Shown: positions 26,586-36,391, counted from the stretch's first letter. The stretch is 64,000 nucleotides of DNA from Bradyrhizobium sp. 132 (GCF_023074185.1 NZ_JADPKY010000170.1:1-64000), one strand, 5' to 3'. The notes: generated by a model from the sequence alone, not told the origin. Numbers and translations: made by a program.

Positions 26586-27398
26586 CTACTTCCCCGTAAA
26601 CCTTGGCGGCCGCTTCTCCATAAAGCTCGCCACACCCTCCCTGAAATCGCTGCCGTTCAGCGCCACCATCATTTCCCGATTGGCCTCGATCGTCGCTTCC
26701 GCCAGCGTCTGGAACGGCACCTCGTAGAGCTGCCGCTTGATCACGGCCATCGCGCTCGGCGAGACGAAATCGGCGAGATCGCGTGCATAGGCATAGGTCT
26801 CCTCGCGGAGCTTTTCCGGCGGGCAGAGCCGGTTCACCAAACCGATCCGCAATGCCTCGTCGCTCCCCACGCGCCTCGCCGAGAGCAACATATCCATCGC
26901 GTTGGCATGACCGACGATGCGCGGCAGCATCCAGCTGATGCCATGCTCGGCAATCAGACCGCGCCGCGCGAAGGCGGTGGTGAACACGGTGTTGTCGGCG
27001 GCAAAGCGCAGGTCGCAATAGAGCGCGTGGACGAGGCCGATGCCGGCGGTCGCCCCGTTGAGCATGGCGATCACGGGCTTCCCGATCGACGGATAGAAGC
27101 CATAGCGCGTCTGCCAGTCGGGCCGCCGGTTCATGTCGAAGGGCGGCAGGTTCGACGCTCGCCTGACGTCATTGGGGTCAAGCCCCTTCAGTGCATCCAT
27201 GTCGGCACCAGCGCAGAAGGCCCGTCCCGCGCCGGTGAGCACAATGACGCGGACATTTTCATCCGCGCTCGATGCTTCCATCGCATGGCGCACGTCGCGT
27301 TCCATGATGGGCGTCCACGCATTCATGCGGTCGGGCCGATTGAGCGTGATGGTCGCGACCTTGTCGCTGACCTCATAGAGAATGTGTTCATAGGCCAT
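26586..27398 (-). CDS. Enoyl-CoA hydratase/isomerase family protein
   Basis: A 270-aa crotonase-fold enzyme with the oxyanion segments GRAFCAGADMDAL (about 58-70) and NGATAGIGLVHALYCD (about 113-128) and a Glu in the second active-site region (ARRGLIAEHG). It would hydrate or isomerise an acyl-CoA. It is monocistronic and points toward tRNA-Ala. Which acyl-CoA it uses is unknown. Confidence 0.92.
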   Translation of the reverse strand: MAYEHILYEVSDKVATITLNRPDRMNAWTPIMERDVRHAMEASSADENVRVIVLTGAGRAFCAGADMDALKGLDPNDVRRASNLPPFDMNRRPDWQTRYGFYPSIGKPVIAMLNGATAGIGLVHALYCDLRFAADNTVFTTAFARRGLIAEHGISWMLPRIVGHANAMDMLLSARRVGSDEALRIGLVNRLCPPEKLREETYAYARDLADFVSPSAMAVIKRQLYEVPFQTLAEATIEANREMMVALNGSDFREGVASFMEKRPPRFTGK

Positions 27399-27508
27399 GG
27401 CGCTCTCCCTTTGTTTGCCGGCGCAGTTTCACACGCGCTCGTTGGCGGCAAGCCTAGCATATAAAGGGATGAGACAAGGGCTTGCGCCAAGGACCTGAGA
27501 AGGCGCGA

Positions 27509-28303
27509 TCACTCGGCGGCTTGCGCCAGCATCGGCCGGCGCGTCAGCCAGCCGTCGATGAAGTGATCGAGCCAGGCGCGTTCGGCGGCATCGTAGACGG
27601 CACGGTCCGCGAAATGGTGATGCCGCTGCCGCGCGCCGGGCGCGCTGAGGCCGTCATAGCCGCGCGTGGTCCAGCAATGCATCATCGCGTAGGTCACGTC
27701 AGGGTGAAACTGCACGCCGAACGCGTTGCCGACGCCAAACGCCTGCACCGGAAAATCATCGCCTTCCGCAAGCAATTCAGCGCCGACCGGCAACTCGAAG
27801 CCTTCGCGATGCCAATGATAGACCCGCGCCGGCCAATTCGGGCAGAGCCGGTGTCCCGCTTCTGTCGGGCGGATTGGGTAATAGCCGATCTGGGTCAGGG
27901 CATCCGCATGCGGCGCGACGCGGGCCCCTAACTGCTTCGCGAGCATTTGCGCGCCGAGGCAGATGCCAAGGAATGGCCGCTGTTCGCGGAGCGGAATTTC
28001 GATCCAGTCGATCTCGCGGCGAATGTAGTCGTCGGGATCATTGGCGCTCATCGGGCCGCCGAAGACCACGGCGCCGGCGTGCTGGTCGAGTGTCTCGGGC
28101 AGGGGATCGCCGAAGCGGGGACGACGGATGTCGAGGCGATGGCCGAGCGCGCGCAGCGCATTGCCGACGCGGCCCGGCGTCGAGGACTCTTGATGCAGGA
28201 TCATCAGAACCGGCAACCGGGTTTCGGAGGCGGCGACGTGTGGCGTCCTTCTGGGGAAGGGCACCACTTCTGCGTCACCAAACCTGTTCGTCCGGAACGA
28301 CAT
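27509..28303 (-). CDS. Class I glutamine amidotransferase-like protein
   Basis: A 264-aa stand-alone amidotransferase domain with the nucleophile elbow GICLGAQML and the catalytic His in GVQFHPDVT. The usual Glu of the HPE motif is Asp, so the triad would be Cys-His-Asp. No synthase partner is fused or adjacent. A CRP-like palindrome lies about 67 bases upstream of the start. Confidence 0.87.
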   Translation of the reverse strand: MSFRTNRFGDAEVVPFPRRTPHVAASETRLPVLMILHQESSTPGRVGNALRALGHRLDIRRPRFGDPLPETLDQHAGAVVFGGPMSANDPDDYIRREIDWIEIPLREQRPFLGICLGAQMLAKQLGARVAPHADALTQIGYYPIRPTEAGHRLCPNWPARVYHWHREGFELPVGAELLAEGDDFPVQAFGVGNAFGVQFHPDVTYAMMHCWTTRGYDGLSAPGARQRHHHFADRAVYDAAERAWLDHFIDGWLTRRPMLAQAAE

Positions 28304-28362
28304 GGTCTCTGCGAGTGCTATCGGTTCAGAGCGCCAGCATAACTAAGCGATCGTTAATTTCG

Positions 28363-28378
28363 TGTGAGTTTGCGCACA
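28363..28378. promoter_or_regulatory. CRP-like palindrome upstream of the amidotransferase gene
   Basis: TGTGA-GTTTGC-GCACA matches the TGTGA-N6-TCACA consensus at nine of ten positions. Its centre is about 67 bases upstream of the ATG at 28303. Which regulator binds is unknown. Confidence 0.45.
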
Positions 28379-28429
28379 CACGCCCGATATTGAAGCAAGC
28401 TCCGGGCCACGACGGACTCGGAGCTCCCT

Positions 28430-29209
28430 TTACTGCCTTTGCCTCTGGAACCGGCTGGTGGCGGACAGGATGAAGCCGCGCGGGAAGAAACGCAGCGCGA
28501 ACGGCACAATCTTGATGCCCAGGCCGGGAAGCACTGCCCGTTTGTTGGCCATCAGGCCGCGATAGGCCTGCTGTGCAACGTCGGCGGCAGAAACATTGAG
28601 AAGGGCCGTGTCATGTCCCGACCCAACGCCGGCGCGCGCCTGGAATTCGGTGGGCACCGGCCCCGGGCAAAGTACGGTGACGCGGACGCCGTGCGGTGCA
28701 AGCTCCGCCCGAAGGGCCTCGGTGAAGGAAATCACATAGGCCTTGGACGCGTAGTAGACGGCCATGCCGGGGCCGGGCAGAAAACCGGCGACCGATCCGA
28801 CATTGAGAAGACCACCCTTGTTCCTGATGAGCTGATCGGCAAAGCGCAGCGACAGATCCGTCAGCGCGCGGACGTTGACATCCACGATGCCGAGCTGCTC
28901 GACGCGGTCGCGCTCGATTGCGTCACCGAATACGCCGAAGCCGGCATTGTTGACGAGATGATCGAGCTCGACGCCTTCGGCAGCGAGTGCGGCGGCGATC
29001 TTCTCGCCGGCATCCGCGTCCTCGAGATCGCAGGCGATCACGATCGGCTTCTTGCCGCCCTTGGCGGCGAGCTCGTTCGCGAGCGCCACGAGCCGGTCCG
29101 CCCGTCGCGCCGTCAGCGCAAGACGGTGTCCGTTCGCGGCGAACACACGCGCCAGCTCCGTGCCGATGCCCGCCGAGGCACCGGTGATCAACGTTACCCG
29201 CTCAGTCAC
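28430..29209 (-). CDS. SDR-family oxidoreductase
   Basis: A 259-aa classical short-chain dehydrogenase with TGASAGIGTEL (about 8-18), NNAGFGVFG and the catalytic YYASKAYV. The cofactor loop ARRADR suggests NADP. I chose the GTG at 29209, which begins right before the Rossmann strand; upstream in-frame codons do not look coding. The C-terminal RFFPRGFILS may contact membrane. Substrate unknown. Confidence 0.88.
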   Translation of the reverse strand: MTERVTLITGASAGIGTELARVFAANGHRLALTARRADRLVALANELAAKGGKKPIVIACDLEDADAGEKIAAALAAEGVELDHLVNNAGFGVFGDAIERDRVEQLGIVDVNVRALTDLSLRFADQLIRNKGGLLNVGSVAGFLPGPGMAVYYASKAYVISFTEALRAELAPHGVRVTVLCPGPVPTEFQARAGVGSGHDTALLNVSAADVAQQAYRGLMANKRAVLPGLGIKIVPFALRFFPRGFILSATSRFQRQRQ

Positions 29210-29436
29210 GATCGAAGTCTCTTGAATTGAAGTTTTTTGGCCTGCAATGCTGGAACGAGAGCATGGGCCGTGCGCGACAGGCAAGCGGCGCCCGCCGCAT
29301 AGCCACTTGAGCGGGAAACGGGGAAGCAGGAAAACCATGGATTTACAGGGGAATCCGGAACCCAGGCAGCCCAGAGGCTACATTAAAGTTTCGTCATGTG
29401 GTCTGTACAACCGCCAATTCGCGGTGTTGGCACAGA

Positions 29437-29925
29437 TCACCCACCGACCGCGTTGTCCTTGACTGGGCCGCCGGCGCGGTCTGCGACCGCGTGCTTCAGG
29501 TCGATCCGGTCGCGCTGGGAAATCCCGAGCAGGTCAGAGGCGCGCCAGACGACATTGTCCTCAAATTCAGTAACCTGGCCATCGGCATAGACCAGCTCCC
29601 ACATCATCTGGACGATGCGCCTGCGGCCCTCTTCGTCGAGCGAGCGCATCATGACGCTGGTGAAGTGATAGAGGTCGACCGCCTCGCCCTCGACCTCCGT
29701 CGCATCCGCGATCAGACGATCGGCAGTGCCGCGATCGAGCCCGAAATGGCTTTCGATCAGGCTGTGCAACTTGCTCTGCTCGGCAGCCGTCGGCTGACCG
29801 TCGAGCGAGACCACATGAACCAGCAGCGCGGTCGCCGCCAGCCGGTAATCACCGTCACCGAATGCGCGGTCCTGGGCATGAGGAGCAACAATGTCGGCGA
29901 TGAATTGGCGCAGGCCGTCGAGCAT
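29437..29925 (-). CDS. TerB-family (tellurite-resistance-like) protein
   Basis: A 162-aa all-helical protein with acidic loops at VSLDGQPTAAEQ (about 39-50) and VYADGQVTEFED (about 112-123), the DxxxxxxE metal-binding pattern of TerB/DjlA-like domains. No other ter genes are present, so tellurite resistance itself should not be assumed. It is monocistronic. Confidence 0.88.
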   Translation of the reverse strand: MLDGLRQFIADIVAPHAQDRAFGDGDYRLAATALLVHVVSLDGQPTAAEQSKLHSLIESHFGLDRGTADRLIADATEVEGEAVDLYHFTSVMMRSLDEEGRRRIVQMMWELVYADGQVTEFEDNVVWRASDLLGISQRDRIDLKHAVADRAGGPVKDNAVGG

Positions 29926-30091
29926 AAGGTCCTACCGAAATCGATGAAGCCGCGGGAGCGCGGCCGCTATCAGCCTTATATGAGTGGGAAACTCAACCGG
30001 CGCAACGTGCGTCAGTTACGCACGCTGATTACGTTTCGGCAATCTGTTCCACCTCCGTCATTGCAAGACTTTGGTGAGCGTGATCCGCCCC

Positions 30092-31501
30092 TCACGGTAT
30101 CTCGTACACCACCATCTTGTCGGCGATGCCGCGCAGGGCCGCCTGTTTCTGGATCGGCTTGATCGCACGCTGCTGGAGCAGCTCGGCAACCGCGGGCGCA
30201 TCCAGCACCGGCCCCGTGATGTGAATCTCTTGTGCGGTCGACAGGCTCTGCACGCGGGCGGCGATGTTGACGGTCTGGCCGAAATAATCCTGCCGCTCGT
30301 TGAGCATCACCGCAAGGCACGGGCCTTCATGGATGCCGATCTTGACGATGAGGTCGCCAGTGCCGCGCTTCTTGTTGAGCTCGTCCATGGCTGCGCGCAT
30401 CCGCAGGCCGGCGACGATCGCATGCTCGGGTCGGACGAAGGTCGCCATCACGGCGTCGCCGATGGTTTTCACCACCGCGCCTCTCTCCGAGGAGATGATC
30501 TCGAGCAGCGCATGGAAATGCGCGCGCACGAGATCGAACGCGGCCAGATCGCCGACACGCTCGTAGAGCGCGGTCGAGCCCTTCAAATCCGTGAACAGGA
30601 AGGTGAGCGAGGTGATCTGGAGCCGCTGGTCGAGACTGAGATTGTCCGCCTTGAACACATCGCGAAAGGTCTGGTTCGACAGCATCCGCTTGGCAGTCAG
30701 GAACGGCTTGCGCTTGCCGATGAGATGATGGAGCGCCTCGGCCGCGATGAACACCGACGGCAGCACACGCACGCCGGCCTGATTCTCCAGCGACAGCCGT
30801 AGCGGGCCCGGCCGCAGGGTCGTGGTTCCCGTCGGCGCCTGCACCTTGTTGTACATGATGGCGAACTGCTGACGGTCCTTGGTCGGCTCGCCCTGCACGT
30901 CGATGAAATGGGCTGCGTGCGTCACCGGCTCGAAGATGATGATGAAGTCGTTCGGCAGTTGCAGCGACATGGTCGCCCTCTCGCCGGACGAGAGCTCCAT
31001 TGTATCCAATGTCACCTCGTTGGCGAGCGTCGCGAACGATTCCTTGTTGAAGTCGACGCCCGAACTCCAGAACACCTGCTTGAAATACTCCCACACCGGA
31101 AGCGTATCAGGATCATGCGCCGCAATGCGCCGGACACGCGAGTTCACGGTGAAGGAGACCTCGACCTGATCGTCGACGGAGGTCTTGTAGCCGCAGGCGC
31201 AAAGCGCACAGTGATACTCATCCGGCTTGAGCGCCTTCAGGGTCGAATGCGCCCCCAGCACGCCGCCGCAGCCCGGGCAGAGCACGTTCCAGCCGAGATC
31301 GAACAGGCCGAGCCGTGCCGAATGCAGGAACGCCGAGATCACGCGCTCTTCATCGAGGCTGTGCTCCCTAGAGAAGTCGAGGACATTGACGCGGTTGAGC
31401 TCGTGATCCTCGCCGTCCTCGATGAGGCGCGCAATCGCGTCGACCACCTTCGCATCGGCGGTCTGCTTCAGAACGGAAAACTGGGCCTGGATATCGCTCA
31501 T
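30092..31501 (-). CDS. Class III adenylate cyclase with N-terminal zinc ribbon and DUF5939-like region
   Basis: A 469-aa cytosolic protein. The first 290 residues form a DUF5939-like input region with a zinc ribbon (C75-x2-C78, C98-x2-C101). The catalytic domain has the metal aspartates D305 (LFTDLKGST) and D349 (KTIGDAVMATF), the ATP-selecting Lys before IGD, and the transition-state pair N412-x3-R416. All residues for cAMP synthesis are present. It starts 50 bases after the P450 gene on the same strand. Confidence 0.92.
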   Translation of the reverse strand: MSDIQAQFSVLKQTADAKVVDAIARLIEDGEDHELNRVNVLDFSREHSLDEERVISAFLHSARLGLFDLGWNVLCPGCGGVLGAHSTLKALKPDEYHCALCACGYKTSVDDQVEVSFTVNSRVRRIAAHDPDTLPVWEYFKQVFWSSGVDFNKESFATLANEVTLDTMELSSGERATMSLQLPNDFIIIFEPVTHAAHFIDVQGEPTKDRQQFAIMYNKVQAPTGTTTLRPGPLRLSLENQAGVRVLPSVFIAAEALHHLIGKRKPFLTAKRMLSNQTFRDVFKADNLSLDQRLQITSLTFLFTDLKGSTALYERVGDLAAFDLVRAHFHALLEIISSERGAVVKTIGDAVMATFVRPEHAIVAGLRMRAAMDELNKKRGTGDLIVKIGIHEGPCLAVMLNERQDYFGQTVNIAARVQSLSTAQEIHITGPVLDAPAVAELLQQRAIKPIQKQAALRGIADKMVVYEIP

Positions 31502-31551
31502 GGCGCAACTCTATCTGTGTTGGATCACGCCATCGGCGAGGCGAGCGCCTC

Positions 31552-32922
31552 TCACCGACGCGTAATGCGGAACAGGGGTGAACGGTCCGGCTGGGTCGTG
31601 ACGACGCCGAGCGGGATCACGGGATTTGCCGTATCTGCAAGCTCGACACGGAACGCGCCGATCAGCCGGCCCAGCGCCAGCACGGATTCGGCTTGCGCAA
31701 ACGGAGCGCCGATGCAGACGCGCGGCCCCGCGCCGAACGGCAAATAGGCGAAGCGGTCGGGCGCTTCTTTCGCCATGAAGCGCTTGGGAATGAACGCATT
31801 CGGCTGATCCCACAGCTTCTCGTGCCGGTGCAGCAGCCACGGCGCGATCATGATGATGTCGCCCTTGCCGATCTCGACGCCGGCCGCGTTGTCGTTCTCG
31901 CGCGCAGCTCGGGCGATCAGGAAGGCCGGCGGGTAAAGCCGCATGGTCTCCTCGATCACCGCGCGGGTAAACTTCTGGCGATCGATGTCGGCCATGCTGT
32001 CGAGGTGCTCGCCACGGGTCTCGGAGGCGACCTCCTCCTGTGTGTCCGGATCGAGCGCGAGCAAATAGAGCGCCCAGAACAGTGCCGTCGCCGTGGTCTC
32101 GTGACCCGCGAGGATCATGGTCGCGACTTCGTCGACAAGTTGCTCGTCGGAAAAGCCCTTGCCGGTTTCAGGATCGCGCGCCTCGTCCATGAGGTCGAAC
32201 AGGTCGCGCGGCGGCGCGCCGTCCTTCTTGCCCATCTCACGCCGCTCGGCGATCAGCATTGCGACGAATTCAGTCCAGCGCTTGCGGAAACGGGCGCGGG
32301 CAAAATCCATCGGGCTCGGCCAGGACAGCGGCAGCACCATGTCGAGCAAGTACGGCCGCCCGAGCCGTGCTCCGTACTCCATGACGAAGTTGCGCAAGGT
32401 CGGGCCGTGCCGGTCCATGCCGAACGAGAACATGGTGCGTCCGGCGATCTCCAGCGTCATGCGCTGCATGATCTCGCGCAGATCGACCGGCTCGCTCGTG
32501 CGTGCATCCAGCTTCACAATAGTCTCGTCGAGCACCGCCGTCATGGGCGGGACGAGGTTTGCCGTCGCGCGCGGCGTGAACGCCGGCGCGAGGGTGCGGC
32601 GCTGATGCGTCCACGCATGGCCTTCGGCAATCAGAAGACCTTCCCCGAGCACGGGACGCAGCATGCGGATGCCCGCCGGGGTGCGCGAATAATTCTCGTA
32701 ATTGCTGAGCAGAACGTGCCGGATCGCATCCGGCTGGTTCAGGATGAAACTGTTGCGGAAGACGAAACGGCCCTTGATGACGTCTTCCTCATAGGCCCGC
32801 TGTCCCCAGGTCGCGATCATGTTCCGCTTGATCACCGCAAGCCGGCCGAGGAACGACATATCGTCGGGCGCACGCGGCGAGGTCGGAGGGACGATGGGCC
32901 GACGCACGCTGGCGATATTCAT
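31552..32922 (-). CDS. Cytochrome P450
   Basis: A 456-aa soluble haem mono-oxygenase with the oxygen-binding helix ILAGHETTATALFW, the ExxR motif EETMRLYP and the haem loop FGAGPRVCIGAPFA with ligand Cys403. I chose the ATG at 32922 behind GGGAGAG; a longer start at 32952 is possible. It sits 34 bases after the Tat hydrolase gene, so hydrolase, P450 and cyclase may form one transcript. No redox partner is adjacent; substrate is unknown. Confidence 0.94.
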   Translation of the reverse strand: MNIASVRRPIVPPTSPRAPDDMSFLGRLAVIKRNMIATWGQRAYEEDVIKGRFVFRNSFILNQPDAIRHVLLSNYENYSRTPAGIRMLRPVLGEGLLIAEGHAWTHQRRTLAPAFTPRATANLVPPMTAVLDETIVKLDARTSEPVDLREIMQRMTLEIAGRTMFSFGMDRHGPTLRNFVMEYGARLGRPYLLDMVLPLSWPSPMDFARARFRKRWTEFVAMLIAERREMGKKDGAPPRDLFDLMDEARDPETGKGFSDEQLVDEVATMILAGHETTATALFWALYLLALDPDTQEEVASETRGEHLDSMADIDRQKFTRAVIEETMRLYPPAFLIARAARENDNAAGVEIGKGDIIMIAPWLLHRHEKLWDQPNAFIPKRFMAKEAPDRFAYLPFGAGPRVCIGAPFAQAESVLALGRLIGAFRVELADTANPVIPLGVVTTQPDRSPLFRITRR

Positions 32923-32956
32923 GGCTCTCTCCCGCGGAGGTGACGCAGGCAAATAG

Positions 32957-34324
32957 CTAGTAAGTCAGCTCGGCAATCGCAATCCTGTTCTTGGAGGCAG
33001 GCCAGGCGCGTGCCACAATTCGTTCTTCGTTGAATTGAGCCCCGATGCTACGCCCGACGTCGCCGGCCGGAAGGCGCAGTGTTGCTGTCGAATCCGTGGG
33101 CACGCCCGATTTGACGTCGGCCGGGCCCTTGCCGTCGAGCAGCACCACGTCGCGCGGCAAGCCGAAGTAACCGCGCGGACGCGACAGGATGACGACAGCC
33201 GCGGCGTCCTTGTCCGCGGGCCCGAGCGGGCGCGCGGCGCGCAGATGCACCATTTCTGACGAGCGGGGGAAGGGTGAGCGGTAGATGTGCGTTGTCGGCG
33301 CATCCGGCGATGTCAGGACGAACTCGAGCGACCAGGAAGGCTCGACCTGCGCCGGGCCCCAGCGGCCGTCGGCGCCGGTCTTCGCGCTGTGCACGGCATT
33401 GCCCTTGCGCTCACCGGTTTCAGGATCGACGCGAAAGACATCAACGGTTGCGCCCGCCACCGGCCGATTGGTCGGCGCGCCGCCCGGCGTGCCCGTCACC
33501 AGTCCGCCCAGCTTCACGCTCTGCTCCGGCACGATCGCGATGCGCGCGGGCTCACGTCCCGCGATGAATTTGTAGATCTCGCGGAAAGCCCGGGGGTGAA
33601 ACGCCACCTCGCGATGATCAAGCGCGCCGAGCACGAGATTGGTAGCCCCCGTCAACTCTGGACCTTCAACGGTGACGCCAGTTGGCGTGCCCGGCTTGCC
33701 GATAAAGCGGCCATCGGCCTGCGCGTATTTGTCCATGCCGTCGCTGCGCAAGGTGAGAAAGGCAACACCCGGCGTCACCTCGCTCTTGCCATCGTTCAGG
33801 CCGCGCAGGAATGCGCCGCGGCCGTTGAACTCGCTGTTGAGCTGGTCGTCGGTCGCGAACACGCCGTGATTGGGCGTGCCGCACAGCACGGCATGGCTGA
33901 CATCGCCGGCACCGCCGTTCTTGATCACGTTACGGATCGCATAGCCGCCGCGCGAGCTGCCGACCAGCGCCACGCGGGATGCACCGGTGCGACGCTTCAA
34001 TTCAACGATGGCGGCGGCGAGCTCGCGGCGCTGGTCCTCGGTCGAGGAGCGGCCCGCTTGCTCGACCTTGTCGTCGCTTCGTGCATTGGGATCGGTGAAA
34101 TTGATTGCCTGCATGCGGTCACGCGCAATGCCGTTGGATTCCATCCGCCACATCGTGGTCATCCAGAGCGCGTCGTAGTCGCCATTGCCATGGACGAACA
34201 GGATCGGCGGCACCTCGCCCGGCGCGGCGGGGGCGGGTTGGGCCAACGCGCCCGCCCGCAAGCTCGCAATTGCGAAAGGCAGGCTGCCCGCACCTTGCAA
34301 GATCATCCGTCGCGACAGCTTCAT
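32957..34324 (-). CDS. Tat-exported alpha/beta hydrolase with C-terminal beta domain
   Basis: A 454-aa exported protein. The twin-arginine signal KLSRRMILQGAG is at residues 2-13. The hydrolase core has FVHGNGDYD as oxyanion segment and GSSRGGYAI as nucleophile elbow; a likely catalytic His is in DHREVAFHP. The C-terminal part (about 280-454) looks like a carboxypeptidase-regulatory-like fold with VTGTPGGAPTNRPVAGATV. The start at 34324 is fixed by the signal. Substrate may be an ester or polyester; not certain. Confidence 0.85.
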   Translation of the reverse strand: MKLSRRMILQGAGSLPFAIASLRAGALAQPAPAAPGEVPPILFVHGNGDYDALWMTTMWRMESNGIARDRMQAINFTDPNARSDDKVEQAGRSSTEDQRRELAAAIVELKRRTGASRVALVGSSRGGYAIRNVIKNGGAGDVSHAVLCGTPNHGVFATDDQLNSEFNGRGAFLRGLNDGKSEVTPGVAFLTLRSDGMDKYAQADGRFIGKPGTPTGVTVEGPELTGATNLVLGALDHREVAFHPRAFREIYKFIAGREPARIAIVPEQSVKLGGLVTGTPGGAPTNRPVAGATVDVFRVDPETGERKGNAVHSAKTGADGRWGPAQVEPSWSLEFVLTSPDAPTTHIYRSPFPRSSEMVHLRAARPLGPADKDAAAVVILSRPRGYFGLPRDVVLLDGKGPADVKSGVPTDSTATLRLPAGDVGRSIGAQFNEERIVARAWPASKNRIAIAELTY

Positions 34325-34461
34325 GTGTTCCTCCCCGGCAAAACCATCTCTTTGCACCGCTTATACCGGCCTAACCACTGGACAGCGAAGGACTTTCGCG
34401 GGCATCACTGAACATACCGGAATCGCTGAAGCCACTTCTGCCAGACCTCCTGGAAGGGGAT

Positions 34462-36150
34462 ATGACCGAGCAGACGAACCGTCAGAGAATTGCCGCAGAC
34501 GGCATCACCGCGCCGCTACGTTACACCGTGTTCCGGCGCATCTGGCTCGCCAGCCTGCTCTCCAATCTCGGCCTGCTGATCCAGGGCGTGGGCGCCGCCT
34601 GGGCGATGACGCAGATGGCGGCCTCGGCGGACAAGGTGGCGCTGGTGCAGACCGCGCTGATGCTGCCGATCATGCTGATCTCGATGCCGGCCGGTGCCAT
34701 CGCCGACATGTATGACCGCCGTATCGTCACCCTGATCGCGCTCGTGATCGCGCTGACTGGCGCGACCGCGCTCACGATCCTGGCCGGGTTCAATCTCATC
34801 TCCCCGGAAACGCTGCTCGCTTTCTGCTTCGTGGTCGGCAGCGGCAACGCGCTGTTCGGTCCGGCCTGGCAGTCCTCGGTCAGCGAGCAGGTGCCGCCCG
34901 ATGCACTACCTTCGGCCGTGGCGCTGAACGGCATCAGCTACAACATCGCGCGCAGCTTCGGCCCTGCGGTTGGCGGTGTCATCGTCGCCGCGCTCGGCTC
35001 GGTGGCGGCGTTTGCGTGTAACGCGATCCTCTATCTGCCGCTGCTGGTGGTGCTGCTGCTCTGGCGGCGCAACAACGAGCCCTCGCGTCTTCCGCGGGAG
35101 AAGCTCAACCGTGCCATGGTGTCGGGCTTCCGCTACATCACTAATGCGCCGCCGATCAAGATCGTGCTGCTGCGCACGCTGGTGATGGGCCTGATTGGCG
35201 GCGCCATCATGGCGCTGATGCCGCTGGTCGCGCGCGACCTGCTGCATGGCGGCGCGCAGACCTACGGCATCATGCTGGGCGCCTTCGGCATGGGCGCAGT
35301 GGTCGGTGCGCTCAACATCCACGAATTGCGCAAGCGCATGAGCGGCGAAGCCGCGATCCGCGCCTGCACCATCTCGATGGCGTTTGCGATGGCCGCGCTC
35401 GCGGTCAGCACCGAGCCGGTGCTGACCGCGGCTGCGCTGGTGCTCGCAGGCGCAGTCTGGATGGCCGCCGTCGCGCTGTTCAATATCGGCGTGCAGCTCT
35501 CGGCGCCGCGCTGGGTCGCCGGCCGCTCGCTCGCGGCGTTCCAGGCCTCGATTTCCGGCGGCATCGCGATCGGTGCCTGGGGCTGGGGCCATCTCACCGA
35601 CTATGCCGGTGTCGAGGTTGCGCTGCTGACGGCCGCCGGCCTGATGCTGATCTCGCCGGTGCTCGGGATCTGGCTCACGATGCCGCGCGTCGGTGCCCGC
35701 AACGAAGACGCCGATGTGCTGGCCGATCCGGAAGTCAAACTGTCGCTCACGGCGCGCAGCGGGCCGCTGGTGGTCGAGATCGAATATCGGGTCAGCCAGG
35801 AGAACGCGCGCGCTTTTCACAACGTGATGCAGGACGTGCAACTCTCCAGGCAGCGCAACGGCGCCTATGGCTGGTCGATCGCGCGCGACATCGCCGATCC
35901 CGAATTGTGGACCGAGCGTTATCACTGTCCGACCTGGCTCGACTATCTGCGCCAGCGCAACCGCTCGACCCAGTCCGAACGCGCGCGGCATCAGGAGGCG
36001 ATCGCCTTCCATATCGGCCCCGATCCGGTGCGGATCCGCCGCATGCTGGAGCGCCCGTTCGGCTCGGTGCGCTGGAAAGAAGACACGCCGGATCGCGCCA
36101 GCACAGAGGTGCTACCGGTGGTCGCGACCGCGGCGGGGAGCAGCACGTAG
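34462..36150 (+). CDS. MFS exporter (MFS_3/EntS-like) with C-terminal soluble domain
   Basis: A 562-aa transporter with about 11-12 membrane helices in the first 410 residues and a soluble C-terminal domain (about 435-540) of the antibiotic-monooxygenase-like fold often fused to this branch (VVEIEYRVSQENARAFHNVM). The loop AGAIADMYDRRIV is the MFS motif A. A strong AAGGGG precedes the ATG. Export substrate is unknown. Confidence 0.9.
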   Translation: MTEQTNRQRIAADGITAPLRYTVFRRIWLASLLSNLGLLIQGVGAAWAMTQMAASADKVALVQTALMLPIMLISMPAGAIADMYDRRIVTLIALVIALTGATALTILAGFNLISPETLLAFCFVVGSGNALFGPAWQSSVSEQVPPDALPSAVALNGISYNIARSFGPAVGGVIVAALGSVAAFACNAILYLPLLVVLLLWRRNNEPSRLPREKLNRAMVSGFRYITNAPPIKIVLLRTLVMGLIGGAIMALMPLVARDLLHGGAQTYGIMLGAFGMGAVVGALNIHELRKRMSGEAAIRACTISMAFAMAALAVSTEPVLTAAALVLAGAVWMAAVALFNIGVQLSAPRWVAGRSLAAFQASISGGIAIGAWGWGHLTDYAGVEVALLTAAGLMLISPVLGIWLTMPRVGARNEDADVLADPEVKLSLTARSGPLVVEIEYRVSQENARAFHNVMQDVQLSRQRNGAYGWSIARDIADPELWTERYHCPTWLDYLRQRNRSTQSERARHQEAIAFHIGPDPVRIRRMLERPFGSVRWKEDTPDRASTEVLPVVATAAGSST

Positions 36151-36175
36151 GTTTTTCGCAATCCGACCCCGCGTC

Positions 36176-36391
36176 CTACTGCCCGTGGTCCGTCAGCACC
36201 TTCTCGCAGCCTTTGCTGAGTCGGGTACGGTTCTGCTTCAAGCAAGCGAGCACGGCGCCATCGCCGTTGTTCATCACCGGACGGCAGAAGCGCGTGACGT
36301 CGCGTGCGCAGGCGTCGTGTCCGGGCTGCTGTTGCGCGGACGCGCCCGATGCGCACACAATCAAACAAACAATGAAAAGAAATCTGGTCAT
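36176..36391 (-). CDS. Small secreted Cys-rich protein 1
   Basis: A 71-aa protein with a signal peptide (1-19, ending ASAQ) and a 50-residue mature part carrying four cysteines in the pattern C-x7-C-x13-C-x11-C. It is paralogous to the protein at 36576-36884 and resembles the Cys-rich repeat found in Golgi glycoprotein GLG1. It probably forms two disulfides in the periplasm. The gap up to the next gene holds an 8-bp hairpin at 36492-36512. Confidence 0.78.
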   Translation of the reverse strand: MTRFLFIVCLIVCASGASAQQQPGHDACARDVTRFCRPVMNNGDGAVLACLKQNRTRLSKGCEKVLTDHGQ

